NCBI GenBank assembly: GCA_022701925.1
Contig: JAKONM010000012.1
Span: forward strand, 1 to 27,119
From: Microbacteriaceae bacterium
GTDB taxonomy: Bacteria; Actinomycetota; Actinomycetes; Actinomycetales; Microbacteriaceae
DNA: 27,119 bases
Direction: 5' to 3'
Shown: one piece after another, positions 6,811 to 15,700 of the stretch
Position numbering within the stretch: position 1 is the stretch's first letter
How the letters are laid out: every line of letters begins with the position of its first letter
Notes under the pieces: model-generated
The model's database searches: none
Seen by the model: the letters and a program-made list of their open reading frames with translations, nothing else
What the model was told of the DNA's origin: nothing
Made by a program: the position numbers and the translations under genes

Positions 6811-9342
6811 TCAGTCCTCGCCGGCGGTCAGCGTCGGGGTGGACACCCGGCGGCTGCGACGTCGGCCCTGGCCGGCGGCCTTCGGCTGCGGCAGGGCGTC
6901 GAGCACGCTGCCGAGCAGGTCCTCCGCCTGGTCCTTCGGCAGGCGGGCGGCCTGCTCGTGCTGCTGCACGGGCAGGTCCAGCACGACGGCGGGCGCCTCC
7001 TGCACCTCGGCGGGCAGCGGCTCCTCCGCCTGCGGCACCTCCGGCTGCTGCGGCTCCTCCGCCTGCGGCGCCTCAGCCTTCTGCGGCTCCGGCTCGCGGT
7101 CCTCCGACTGCGGGGCCGTCGAGGGCGAGGAGGAGCGGGCGCGCCGCGAGCGGCGGGCCGGTCGGCGGCGGCCCTCGGGCTCCGCCTCCGCCGACGGCGC
7201 CTCCTCCGGCTCCACGGCCGGCAGCACCTCGGGAGCCGTCAGCGAGGCGGTGTCGTGCACGTCGACGGCGAGCGGCTGCGGCTGGTCCGCGGGCCGGCCG
7301 GCGGCCAGCGTGGCGCCGGCGACCTGCGCGAGCGCGGTGCGCGCACCGTCGGTGATCACGTGGGTCGACACGGGCTTGACCGGCGGTGCGGCCTGCTGAC
7401 CGCCCGCGGCACCGCCGCGGCGGCGGCGCTGGTCCTGGCGCTGGTCGGGGGCCGGGGCGTCGCCGACCGACTCGGCCAGGCCCACGCCCAGGCGCTTGCG
7501 CGTCATCTGCACGAGCCCGAGCGACGTGATCTCGGCCACCTGGTGCTTCGTGCGGTCGCGCGACAGGCACTCGACGACCCGGCGCAGCACCAGGTCGCGG
7601 TTCGACTCCAGCACCATGTCGATGAAGTCGATGACGATGATCCCGCCGATGTCGCGCAGCCGCAGCTGGCGCACGATCTCCTCCGCGGCCTCGAGGTTGT
7701 TCTTCGTGACCGTCTCCTCCAGGTTGCCCCCGGAGCCGACGAACTTGCCGGTGTTCACGTCGATGACCGTCATCGCCTCGGTGCGGTCGATGACCAGCGA
7801 GCCGCCGGACGGCAGCCACACCTTGCGGTCCAGCGCCTTCTCGATCTGCTCCACGACGCGGTGCGCGGAGAAGACGTCGGTGTCGCCCTCCCACTGCTCC
7901 AGCCGGTCGATCAGGTCGGGCGCCACCTGGTTGAGGTAGCGCTCGATGGTCGCGCGCGGGCCCTCCCCCTCCACGATCAGCTTGGTGAAGTCCTCGTTGA
8001 AGACGTCGCGCACGATCTTGACCAGGAGGTCGGGCTCGCCGTGCAGCATCGTGGGCGCCTGGGCGCTCTCGATCAGGTGCTCGATCTCGGCCCACTGGTT
8101 CGCGAGGCGCTGCACGTCGATCGTCAGCTGCTCCTCGGTCGCGCCCTCGGCCGCCGTGCGCACGATCACGCCGGCGGAGTCGGGCAGCGCGTCCTTCAGG
8201 ATCTTCTTCAGCCGCGCCCGCTCGGTGTCGGGCAGCTTGCGGCTGATCCCGCTCATCGAGCCGTTCGGCACGTACACCAGGTAGCGGCCGGGCAGCGAGA
8301 TCGCGGAGGTCAGGCGGGCGCCCTTGTGACCGATCGGGTCCTTGGTCACCTGCACCAGCACCTGGTCGCCCGACTTCAGGGCGGCCTCGATCTTGCGCGA
8401 CTGCGAGCCCTTGTCGCCCAGCCGCTCGCTGGCGGCGTCCCAGTCGACCTCGCCGGAGTAGAGCACGGCGTTGCGGCCGCGGCCGATGTCGACGAAGGCG
8501 GCCTCCATGGACGGCAGCACGTTCTGCACGCGGCCCAGGTACACGTTGCCGATCAGCGAGACGTTCTGGTGCTTGGCGACGTAGTGCTCGGCGAGCACGC
8601 CGTCCTCGAGCACCCCGATCTCGATGCGGTCGCCGGCCGTGCGGACGAGCATCACGCGGTCCACCGCCTCGCGACGGGCCAGGAACTCGGCCTCGGTGAC
8701 CACCGTGCGGCGGCGGCCGGCGTCGCGACCGTCCCGGCGGCGCTGACGCTTGGCCTCGAGGCGGGTCGAGCCCTTCAGCCGCTGCGGCTCGGTGATCGGC
8801 TCCCGCTGGGCGCGAGCCCGCGTGACGACCTCGGTCTGCCCGGAGTCCTGCGACCCGGACTGCTGCGACGGCGCGGCCTGCTCGTCCTGGCCGGCACCGC
8901 GTCGGCGGGTGCGGCGACGGCGGCGGGAGACCGATCCGCCGTCGTCCTCGTCGTCGTCCTCCGGCTCCGCGAGGTCCTCCGGCTCCGGCGCCGCGCGGCG
9001 CGGCGACCCGGGCGGCGGAGGCGGCGGCGCCTGGAACAGCACGGCCAGCGCGGGTCGGCGACCGGCGGGGGCCGCGGGCTGCGCCTCCGCGTCCTCCTGC
9101 TGCTCGGGCTCCGGCTCGGTGGACGTCGCGTCAGGGGGCACGATGACGTCGGGCTCCTGCTCGTCCGCGCCGTCCGGCGCGCCGTCCCCGTCCGCGTCCA
9201 CCGCGTCGCTCGGCGCCGGCAGCGGCGCCGGGGGCGTCACCTCGTCCGTCGCCTGCACGGGCTGGTAGGTGCGGCGGCGCCGCGGCGCCCGCTCCTGCTC
9301 CGTGCGGTCCTGCTCCTGCTCGTCCTCGTGGTACTCCACCAT
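6811..9342 (-). CDS. rne: Ribonuclease E/G family endoribonuclease
   Basis: This is the main single-strand-specific endoribonuclease for mRNA decay and rRNA processing, at 843 aa. Order: a disordered acidic, Pro- and Arg-rich N-terminal region (1-215), the S1 and 5'-sensor region (about 225-420, with NVYLGRVQNVLPSMEAAFVD), then the catalytic DNase-I-like part with VIDVNTGKFVG (Asp528, Asn530) and GGIIVIDFIDM (Asp572/Asp575). A disordered Ala/Glu/Arg-rich C-terminus ends RRRSRRVSTPTL. The ATG at 9342 has GAGGAG 10 nt before it. Oddity: right after QMTRKRLGVGLAES (about 612-625), where the family carries the CxxC zinc-link, there is no cysteine. The only Cys I find in the whole chain is Cys592. 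The arrangement of tails around the core is typical of actinobacterial RNase E. Confidence 0.95.
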   Translation of the reverse strand: MVEYHEDEQEQDRTEQERAPRRRRTYQPVQATDEVTPPAPLPAPSDAVDADGDGAPDGADEQEPDVIVPPDATSTEPEPEQQEDAEAQPAAPAGRRPALAVLFQAPPPPPPGSPRRAAPEPEDLAEPEDDDEDDGGSVSRRRRRTRRRGAGQDEQAAPSQQSGSQDSGQTEVVTRARAQREPITEPQRLKGSTRLEAKRQRRRDGRDAGRRRTVVTEAEFLARREAVDRVMLVRTAGDRIEIGVLEDGVLAEHYVAKHQNVSLIGNVYLGRVQNVLPSMEAAFVDIGRGRNAVLYSGEVDWDAASERLGDKGSQSRKIEAALKSGDQVLVQVTKDPIGHKGARLTSAISLPGRYLVYVPNGSMSGISRKLPDTERARLKKILKDALPDSAGVIVRTAAEGATEEQLTIDVQRLANQWAEIEHLIESAQAPTMLHGEPDLLVKIVRDVFNEDFTKLIVEGEGPRATIERYLNQVAPDLIDRLEQWEGDTDVFSAHRVVEQIEKALDRKVWLPSGGSLVIDRTEAMTVIDVNTGKFVGSGGNLEETVTKNNLEAAEEIVRQLRLRDIGGIIVIDFIDMVLESNRDLVLRRVVECLSRDRTKHQVAEITSLGLVQMTRKRLGVGLAESVGDAPAPDQRQDQRRRRGGAAGGQQAAPPVKPVSTHVITDGARTALAQVAGATLAAGRPADQPQPLAVDVHDTASLTAPEVLPAVEPEEAPSAEAEPEGRRRPARRSRRARSSSPSTAPQSEDREPEPQKAEAPQAEEPQQPEVPQAEEPLPAEVQEAPAVVLDLPVQQHEQAARLPKDQAEDLLGSVLDALPQPKAAGQGRRRSRRVSTPTLTAGED

Positions 9343-9580
9343 CGCTGGTGCACTCCTCACGCGGATGCGGCGACGCCGCCTCCGTGCTCTGCGCGACCGC
9401 GGCGGCTCGTGCCGATGCGGTCGAATCCTGTTCTCCATCGCGGCGCACCGGGCGGCGCACCGGGGGCGGGACAAGCGCCGGACCCCGTCGAGGCCCTTCG
9501 GTCCACGGCAGCCGCGGACCTGTCCTGAAGCGTTCGACCTCCACCGCGGGATGCGGAGAAGACCTGCCAGCAGTATCGCA
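9343..9580 (-). promoter_or_regulatory. rne promoter and long 5' leader
   Basis: On the minus strand TGCGATACT (-10 GATACT at 9572-9577 with an upstream TG, an extended -10) predicts a start near 9565 and a leader of about 220 nt before the RNase E ATG. No convincing -35 is seen, as often with extended -10 promoters. E. coli rne has a long 5' UTR through which RNase E limits its own mRNA. A similar role here is inference. No other gene is evident in the stretch. Confidence 0.45.
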
Positions 9581-9614
9581 CGCGACGAGTCGGGCGGTCC
9601 GGCCCTGCCGCCGG

Positions 9615-9623
9615 TGTGATACT
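9615..9623 (+). promoter_or_regulatory. Extended -10 of a leaderless VKOR transcript
   Basis: TGTGATACT (hexamer GATACT at 9618-9623) matches an extended -10. The predicted start, 7-8 nt downstream, falls on the GTG at 9631. It is divergent from the rne -10, about 40 bp away, and no Shine-Dalgarno sequence precedes 9631. Confidence 0.5.
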
Positions 9624-9630
9624 CGACGCC

Positions 9631-10230
9631 GTGATCGAGCGGATGCGACGGCCGTCCACCGCCCTCTCGATCCTGCTGATCGTCGGCGGGGTGCTGGGGC
9701 TGTCCGCCGCGTTCGCGCTGACGCTGGACAAGATCGCGCTGCTGGAGGACCCGAACTTCCAGCCCTCCTGCAACTTCTCGGTGCTGATCGGCTGCTCCAA
9801 GAACCTGAACTCGCCGATCGGCCAGGCCTTCGGGTTCCCGAACCCGCTGATCGGCCTGGTCGGCTTCACTGCCCCGATCTTCGTGGGGCTCGCGTCGCTG
9901 GGCGGCGCGCGGTTCCCGCGCTGGTTCTGGGCGCTGTTCAACGTCGGCATGGCCTTCGCCATCGGGTTCGTCGCCTGGCTGATGACGCAGAGCGTCTTCT
10001 CGCTGGGCACGCTGTGCCCGTGGTGCATGGTCGTGTGGACCGCGGTGATCCCGATGTCGCTCGGGGTGACGCTCTACAACGTGCGCGAGGGGCACCTGCC
10101 GCTGGGCGCCCGCGCGTCCCGCGTCGCGGGCGCGGCCTTCGGGTTCCTGCCGATCATCACGCTGCTCGTCTACGTGGTCTTCTTCGTGATCGCGCAGCTG
10201 AACCTGGACGTCCTGAACAACCTCTTCTGA
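9631..10230 (+). CDS. Vitamin K epoxide reductase (VKOR) family membrane oxidoreductase
   Basis: Bacterial VKOR proteins reoxidise a thioredoxin-like disulphide-forming partner in the cell envelope and pass electrons to quinone. This 199-residue protein has about four to five membrane segments. It shows the loop cysteines Cys47 and Cys55 (PSCNFSVLIGCSKN), a conserved serine region NSPIGQAFGFPN, and the active-site CPWC at 129-132. I start at GTG 9631 because a strong -10 places the transcription start there. A GTG at 9616 would add five residues but overlaps the -10. No DsbA-like partner or fused thioredoxin domain lies in the window, so the partner must be elsewhere. Confidence 0.9.
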   Translation: MIERMRRPSTALSILLIVGGVLGLSAAFALTLDKIALLEDPNFQPSCNFSVLIGCSKNLNSPIGQAFGFPNPLIGLVGFTAPIFVGLASLGGARFPRWFWALFNVGMAFAIGFVAWLMTQSVFSLGTLCPWCMVVWTAVIPMSLGVTLYNVREGHLPLGARASRVAGAAFGFLPIITLLVYVVFFVIAQLNLDVLNNLF

Positions 10231-10237
10231 CCGAGGT

Positions 10238-10440
10238 GTCACCGCTCCGGTGACGTCTCCGGCGGCAGGACGTGACCGGAGTGGCGACACACTCGTCCCG
10301 CAGGAGCGCGCCCGTCGTCCGAGACGGACGAGGCGCTTCGCGCGGAGCGCTCAGGGCGCGGAGCGTCCCGGCGCCTCATGGCGCCGAAGCTCGGCGACGG
10401 AGTCGCCGAAGGGGCACCGACGGGGCCGGCGGAGCCGGTC
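10238..10440. repeat. Hairpin-dense intergenic region between VKOR and ndk
   Basis: The 265 nt between these convergent genes hold no gene that I can support but many short perfect inverted repeats. They lie at 10238-10254 (7 bp), 10315-10331 (7 bp), 10340-10350 (4 bp), 10354-10369 (6 bp with one bulge), 10370-10385 (6 bp), 10391-10409 (8 bp) and 10424-10440 (5 bp plus flanking pairs). Four of them have the same three-base loop, GGA. The first, 7 nt after the VKOR stop, is probably its terminator. Some of the others may terminate ndk from the other side. Confidence 0.55.
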
Positions 10441-10495
10441 GCGCCAGCGTTCCTCCGGATGGACGCCGAGCGCCCCGGCGCCCCTCCCGATGAAC

Positions 10496-10915
10496 TCAGA
10501 ACCAGAGGGCGAGCTCCCGCTGGGCGCTCTCGGCGCTGTCGCTGCCGTGCACGAGGTTCTGCTGCACCTTGAGGCCCCAGTCGCGGCCGAGGTCGCCGCG
10601 GATGGTGCCGGGTGCGGCGGCGGTGGGGTCGGTGGTGCCGGCGAGCGATCGGAAGCCCTCGATGACGCGCTGCCCGGCCAGGCGCACGGCGACGACGGGG
10701 CCGGACTCCATGAACTCGACGAGGGGCTCGTAGAAGGGCTTGCCGACGTGCTCGGCGTAGTGCTGCTCGAGCAGGGCGCGGTCGGCCTGCACCATGCGCA
10801 GGTCGGTGATGGAGTACCCCTTCGCCTCGATGCGGCGCAGGATCTCGCCGGTCAGGTTGCGGGCGACGCCGTCCGGCTTCACCAGCACCAGGGTCTCCTC
10901 GATCGTGTCGGCCAT
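10496..10915 (-). CDS. ndk: Nucleoside diphosphate kinase
   Basis: Ndk transfers the gamma phosphate of ATP to nucleoside diphosphates through a phosphohistidine, keeping NTP and dNTP pools in balance. It has the family length (139 aa), LVLVKPDGVARNLTGEI at the N-terminus (Lys13), and the active-site block NLVHGSDS with the catalytic His123. GAGGAG lies about 7 nt before the ATG. It follows the ileS-folC-DUF4233 run but is separated from it by a palindromic terminator, so it probably has its own promoter. Confidence 0.98.
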   Translation of the reverse strand: MADTIEETLVLVKPDGVARNLTGEILRRIEAKGYSITDLRMVQADRALLEQHYAEHVGKPFYEPLVEFMESGPVVAVRLAGQRVIEGFRSLAGTTDPTAAAPGTIRGDLGRDWGLKVQQNLVHGSDSAESAQRELALWF

Positions 10916-10947
10916 GTGCGGTCTCCTCGTGTCGTGCGGTCGAGCGG

Positions 10948-10964
10948 GCCGGCGGTCCGCCGGC
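10948..10964 (-). terminator. Palindromic terminator after the ileS-folC-DUF4233 run
   Basis: GCCGGCGG at 10948-10955 is repeated in inverse at 10957-10964 around one central base, giving at least a 6-bp GC stem with a short loop. It lies 37 nt past the DUF4233 stop and ahead of ndk. There is no U-tract, so it may only partly terminate. Confidence 0.45.
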
Positions 10965-11001
10965 GCCGTCCATTCAACCGTCCCGGGGTCGGGGCGGACG
11001 G

Positions 11002-11376
11002 TCAGGGGGCGGCGGCCCCGTTGCGGCGGTCGATGCGGCCGCCGGTGATCATGCTGTACACCCAGATCGCCCCGAAGATCAGGCCGACGAGGCCGACGCC
11101 GAGGTTCAGCAGGCCCGCGCCGACGAAGACGACCTGCGCGGCCCAGCCGAGCAGGATGCCGAACCGCCGGGTGGCGGTGGCGGCCGCGACGACGATCATC
11201 GCGAGCAGCAGCCCGCCCCCGACGAGGCTGAGCCCCGGCGGCAGCTGGCGCAGCCCGAACACCACCAGGGTGGCGAGGGCGACCACGATCGCCTCGAAGG
11301 ACAGCACGATCTGCGCCAGGCTGGCCGTGACGCTGCGGGGCCGGCGCTGCCGCCCGCCGCGACGGAACCCGCTCAC
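11002..11376 (-). CDS. DUF4233 family membrane protein
   Basis: This is a 124-residue integral membrane protein. After a basic N-terminus (SGFRRGGRQRRPRS) come about four hydrophobic segments (IVLSFEAIVVALATLVVFGL; LSLVGGGLLLAMIVVAAAT; FGILLGWAAQVVFVGAGLL; VGLVGLIFGAIWVYSMI) and a short polar tail. It matches the small actinobacterial family DUF4233, which sits directly after folC. The GTG start overlaps the folC stop as GTGA, showing coupling. A later start at the GTC/ACG region is not plausible. The function of the family is not established as far as I know. Confidence 0.88.
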   Translation of the reverse strand: MSGFRRGGRQRRPRSVTASLAQIVLSFEAIVVALATLVVFGLRQLPPGLSLVGGGLLLAMIVVAAATATRRFGILLGWAAQVVFVGAGLLNLGVGLVGLIFGAIWVYSMITGGRIDRRNGAAAP

Positions 11377-12731
11377 TCGGCGGCCCGCAGCGTCTGCAGC
11401 GCGCGCGCGACCAGCGTGATGGAGCCGAAGACGACGACCCCGCCCTGCTTCGGGTCGTCCGCCGTGCCGGCCGGTGCGTCCTCGGCCAGCTCGCGCGCCA
11501 CCTCGAGGGCGCGGTCCGGGTCGGGCTCCACGACGACCCGGTCCGGCCCCACCACGCCGACGACGACGGCGGCGAGCGCGTCGGGGTCGGTGGCCCGGTC
11601 GGAGGGGGCCGTGGTGACGACGAACTCGTCGACCGCGTCGGCCGCCGCGCGCACCATGCCGGCCGCGTCCTTGTCGTCGAGCACCGCCAGCACGGCCACC
11701 AGCTTGGAGAAGGGGAACGACTCGGCGAGCGCCGCGATCATCGCGCGCACGCCATGGGGATTGTGGGCGGCGTCGACGACCACGGTCGGGCCGGAGGCGG
11801 CGACCTGCAGGCGGCCGGGCGAGGTGACCTGCTCGAGGCCCTCCGCCAGCACGTCGCCGACCAGCGGCCGGGTGCCGTCGCCGAGGAAGGTCTCCACCGC
11901 GGCGAGCGCCACGGCCAGGTTCTGCGCCTGGTGCGCGCCGAGCAGCGGCAGGAAGAGGCGGTCGTAGCGACCCGCCCTGCCCTGCACGTCGACGACCTGG
12001 CCGCCGACGGCCGGGGCGCGGTGCAGCACGCGGAAGTCGCGACCCTCGAGGCTGAGGCCCGACTCGGTCAGCGCGGCGGCCCGTTCGATCTCCTCCAGCG
12101 CCTCGGGGCGCTGCTCGGCGGACACCACGGAGCGGCCGGGCTTGATGATGCCGCTCTTGGTCCGGGCGATCTCGGCCACGGTGCTGCCGAGCCGGCGCGT
12201 GTGGTCGAGATCGACCGGCGTCAGCACGGCGACCTGGCCGTCGGCCACGTTCGTCGAGTCCCACTCGCCGCCCATGCCGACCTCGATCACGCCGACGTCG
12301 ATCGGCACGTCCGCGAACACGGAGAACGCCAGCACGGTCAGCGCCTCGAAGAACGTCAGCGGCGGCTCGTCCTGCTCCGCCAGCCGCTGGTCCGCCAGCC
12401 GCAGGTAGGGCTGCACCTCGTCCCAGGCGGCGATCATCGCCTCCTCGCCGGTCGGCTCGCCGTCCACGACGATCCGCTCCCCCAGCCAGCCCAGGTCGGG
12501 ACTGGTGAACAGCCCGGTGCGCAGCCCGTGGGCGCGCAGCACGCTCTCCACGATGCGGGAGGTGGAGGTCTTCCCGTTCGTGCCGGTGATGTGGACGATC
12601 GGGAACGCCCGGTGGGGGTCGCCCATCAGCTCCAGCGCCATGCGCGTGGCGGAGAGCCTCGGCTGCGGCGCCACCTCCCCCACCCGTCCGTACAGCTCGT
12701 CGAGCATCCGGTCCTTCTCGCCGTCAGACAT
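11373..12731 (-). CDS. folC: Folylpolyglutamate synthase / dihydrofolate synthase
   Basis: FolC adds glutamate to dihydropteroate or to folates with ATP, retaining folates in the cell. This 452-residue protein has the Mur-ligase-like P-loop HITGTNGKTSTSRI (GTNGKTS 50-56), followed by FTSPDLGWLGERIVVDGEP, DVGVIEVGMGGEWDSTNV and VVVDAAHNPHG in the C-terminal domain, all family landmarks. The ATG at 12731 overlaps the ileS stop by 8 nt, and AGGAGGG lies upstream inside ileS. The overlaps with both neighbours put it in the T-box-controlled ileS operon. Confidence 0.95.
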   Translation of the reverse strand: MSDGEKDRMLDELYGRVGEVAPQPRLSATRMALELMGDPHRAFPIVHITGTNGKTSTSRIVESVLRAHGLRTGLFTSPDLGWLGERIVVDGEPTGEEAMIAAWDEVQPYLRLADQRLAEQDEPPLTFFEALTVLAFSVFADVPIDVGVIEVGMGGEWDSTNVADGQVAVLTPVDLDHTRRLGSTVAEIARTKSGIIKPGRSVVSAEQRPEALEEIERAAALTESGLSLEGRDFRVLHRAPAVGGQVVDVQGRAGRYDRLFLPLLGAHQAQNLAVALAAVETFLGDGTRPLVGDVLAEGLEQVTSPGRLQVAASGPTVVVDAAHNPHGVRAMIAALAESFPFSKLVAVLAVLDDKDAAGMVRAAADAVDEFVVTTAPSDRATDPDALAAVVVGVVGPDRVVVEPDPDRALEVARELAEDAPAGTADDPKQGGVVVFGSITLVARALQTLRAAE

Positions 12732-15700
12732 CGAGCACGCTCCCTCCTGCGCGGCGCAGCTCGAAGCGCGCCCCGGCTCCCGACGCGCCCCAGGCGTCCT
12801 GCGCCAGCACCACCAGATGGCCGTCCGGCCACCGCAGCACCCGGTCGCCCGTCCCCGCACCGGCGGGTCCGACCTGCAGCGACTCGGCCAGGGTCTCGCC
12901 GCGGACCAGGTCGCCGTGGGCGGTCAGCATCGCCTGCAGGTCGTCGTCGCCCTCGACCGCCAGGTCGATGCGATCGCCCACGTCGAGGCCCGCGGCCCGG
13001 CGCGCCTGCTGCACGTCGCGCACGAAGTCGCGGGCGCGCCCCTCCAGCTCCAGCTCGGGCGTCGTGGCCGTGTCCAGCAGCACGAAACCGCCGCCGGGCA
13101 GCAGGCCGAGCGCCTCGTCGGAGGAGCCCTGCGAGCGCTCCAGCACCAGCTCGTACTCGCCGTCCATCAGCGGCACGTCGCCGACCACGACCGTGTCGCC
13201 GTCGCGGCGCCAGTCGCCCGCCTTCGCCGCGGCGATGACGGCCTGCACGCCGCGGCCGATGCGCGGGCCGAGCGCGCGGGCGTTCACGGTGAGCCGCTGC
13301 GCGATGCCGTAGCGCTCGGCGGTGCCCGCGTCCTCCGGCTGCACCTCCACCGACTTCACGTTCAGCTCGTCGCGCAGCAGGTCCGCGCCGTCCTCGGCGA
13401 TCGCCGCCGCGTCCGGCGCCACGACCAGCAGGCGGCCGAGCGGCAGGCGCACCCGCCGGCCCGCCTGCTTGCGCAGGGCCAGGGCCGTCGAGACGACCTC
13501 CCGCACCCGCTCGAGCCGCGCGAGCAGCTCGGGGTCGTCCGGGAGGGCCGCGGCGTCGGGCCAGTCGACCAGGTGGACGCTGCGCTCCCCCGTCAGCCCG
13601 CGCCAGACCTTCTCCGCCACCAGCGGCAGCAGGGGCGCGGCCACGCGGCACATCGTCTCGAGCACCGTGAACAGGGTGTCGAAGGCGTCGACCGAGTCCT
13701 GCGCCAGGGGCGTGCCCGGCTCGCGCGCCGCCCAGAAGCGGTCGCGGGAGCCGCGGACGTACCCGTTCGTCAGCAGGTCGGCGAAGTCGCGCAGCGACTG
13801 CGTGGCGCCGGCGGTGTCGAACGCGTCGAGCTGCTCGCCCACCTGCTCCACCAGTCGACGCGTCGCGGCCAGCACGTGCCGGTCCGATCCGTTCGTCGAG
13901 TCGGTGCGCCACCGCGCCTCGACCCCCTCCGCCCCCGCGTAGAGCGTGAAGAAGTAGTACGTGCTCCAGAGCGGCAGCAGCACCTGGCGGACGCCCTCGC
14001 GGATGCCCTCCTCGGTCACGATCAGGTTGCCGCCGCGCAGCACCGACGACGACAGCAGGAACCAGCGCATCGCGTCGCTGCCGTCGCGGTCGAACACCTC
14101 GGAGACGTCCGGGTAGTTGCGCAGCGACTTCGACATCTTCTGCCCGTCGCTGCCCAGCACGATGCCGTGGCTGACGACCGTGCGGAACGCGGGGCGGTCG
14201 AACAGCGCGGTCGACAGGGCGTGCATCGTGTAGAACCAGCCGCGCGTCTGCCCGATGTACTCCACGACGAAGTCCGCGGGCGTGTGGGACTCGAACCACT
14301 CCGCCTGCTCGAACGGGAAGTGCACCTGGCCGTAGGGCATCGATCCGGAGTCGAACCACACGTCGAGCACGTCCTCGATGCGGCGCATCGTGCTGCGCCC
14401 GGTCGGGTCGTCGGGGTTCGGCCGCGTCAGCTCGTCGATGAAGGGACGGTGCAGGTCGACCTCGCCGGCCTCGTTGCGGGGCAGGCGGCCGAAGTCCGCC
14501 TCGAGCTGCGCCAGCGAGCCGTAGACGTCGGTGCGCGGGTGCTCGGGGTCGTCGCTGCGCCAGACCGGGATGGGGCTCGCCCAGTAGCGGTTGCGGCTGA
14601 CGGACCAGTCGCGGGCACCGGCCAGCCACTTGCCGAACTGCCCGTCCTTGACGTTGTCGGGCACCCACGTCACCTGCTGGTTCAGCTCGACCATGCGGTC
14701 GCGGTACTCGGTGACGCGCACGAACCAGCTGCTGACCGCCTTGTAGATCAGCGGCCGGCGGCAGCGCCAGCAATGCGGGTAGCTGTGCTCGTACGAGCGC
14801 TCCTGCAGCAGGCGGCCCTTCGCCCTCAGCGCCCGGATCAGCGGCCGGTTCGCCTCGAAGACCTGCAGGCCGACCACGGCGTCCAGCTCGCCGCCGGCGA
14901 ACATCGGCAGGAAGCGCGCCTTCTCGTCCACCGAGATGATCGTCGGGATGCCGTTGGCCGCCCCGATCAGCTGGTCGTCCTCGCCGTAGGCGGGCGCCTG
15001 GTGCACGACGCCGGTGCCGTCCTCCGTCGACACGTAGTCGGCGACCAGCACGCGCCAGGCGCGCTCGGTGCCCCACATCGCCGTGTCGGCGTAGACGTCC
15101 CACAGCCGGTCGTAGTGCACGTCGGCCAGCTCGGCGCCGAGCAGGGTGCGCGTGACGGCGGCGCGGGCGTCGGCGGCGGAGGCGTACCCCAGCTCCTTCG
15201 CGTAGTCGCCGATGCGCGCCAGCGCGATCAGGTAGTCGGCGCCCAGCACCTCGACGTCAAGTCCTCCGTCGCGGCCCGTGGAGTCCGGCGCCTGCGAATC
15301 CGCGGTGCCGGCGGGACCGCCCGGCACCACCGCGTACTCGATGGCGGGTCCGACGGCGAGCGCGAAGTTCGTCGGCAGCGTCCAGGGCGTCGTCGTCCAG
15401 GCCAGCGCGCGCACGCCGGTCAGCCCCAGCGCCTCCGCCTTCTCCCCCACCAGCGGGAACGTCACGGTGACCGACGGGTCCTGACGCCGCTTGTAGACGT
15501 CGTCGTCCATCCGCAGCTCGTGGTTCGACAGCGGCGTCTCGTCGTTCCAGCAGTAGGGCAGCACGCGGAAGCCCTCGTAGGCCAGCCCCTTGTCGTGCAG
15601 CTGCTTGAACGCCCACAGGACGCTCTCCATGAACCCGGGGTCGAGCGTCTTGTAGTCGTCGTCGAAGTCGACCCACCGCGCCTGCCGCGTGACGTAGGCC

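Noticed and set aside
7380..7510. Frameshift hiding the RNase E zinc-link
   Set aside because: No cysteine codon exists in any frame of the coding strand here, and the flanking frame stays conserved (THVITDGARTALAQV).
6958..9528. 856-codon plus-strand open frame opposite rne
   Set aside because: Same reason: it is the mirror of the RNase E coding frame and has no motif or ribosome site.
9357..10028. 223-codon minus-strand frame across the VKOR gene and rne leader
   Set aside because: It is antisense to the well-supported VKOR gene and lacks motifs or a ribosome site.
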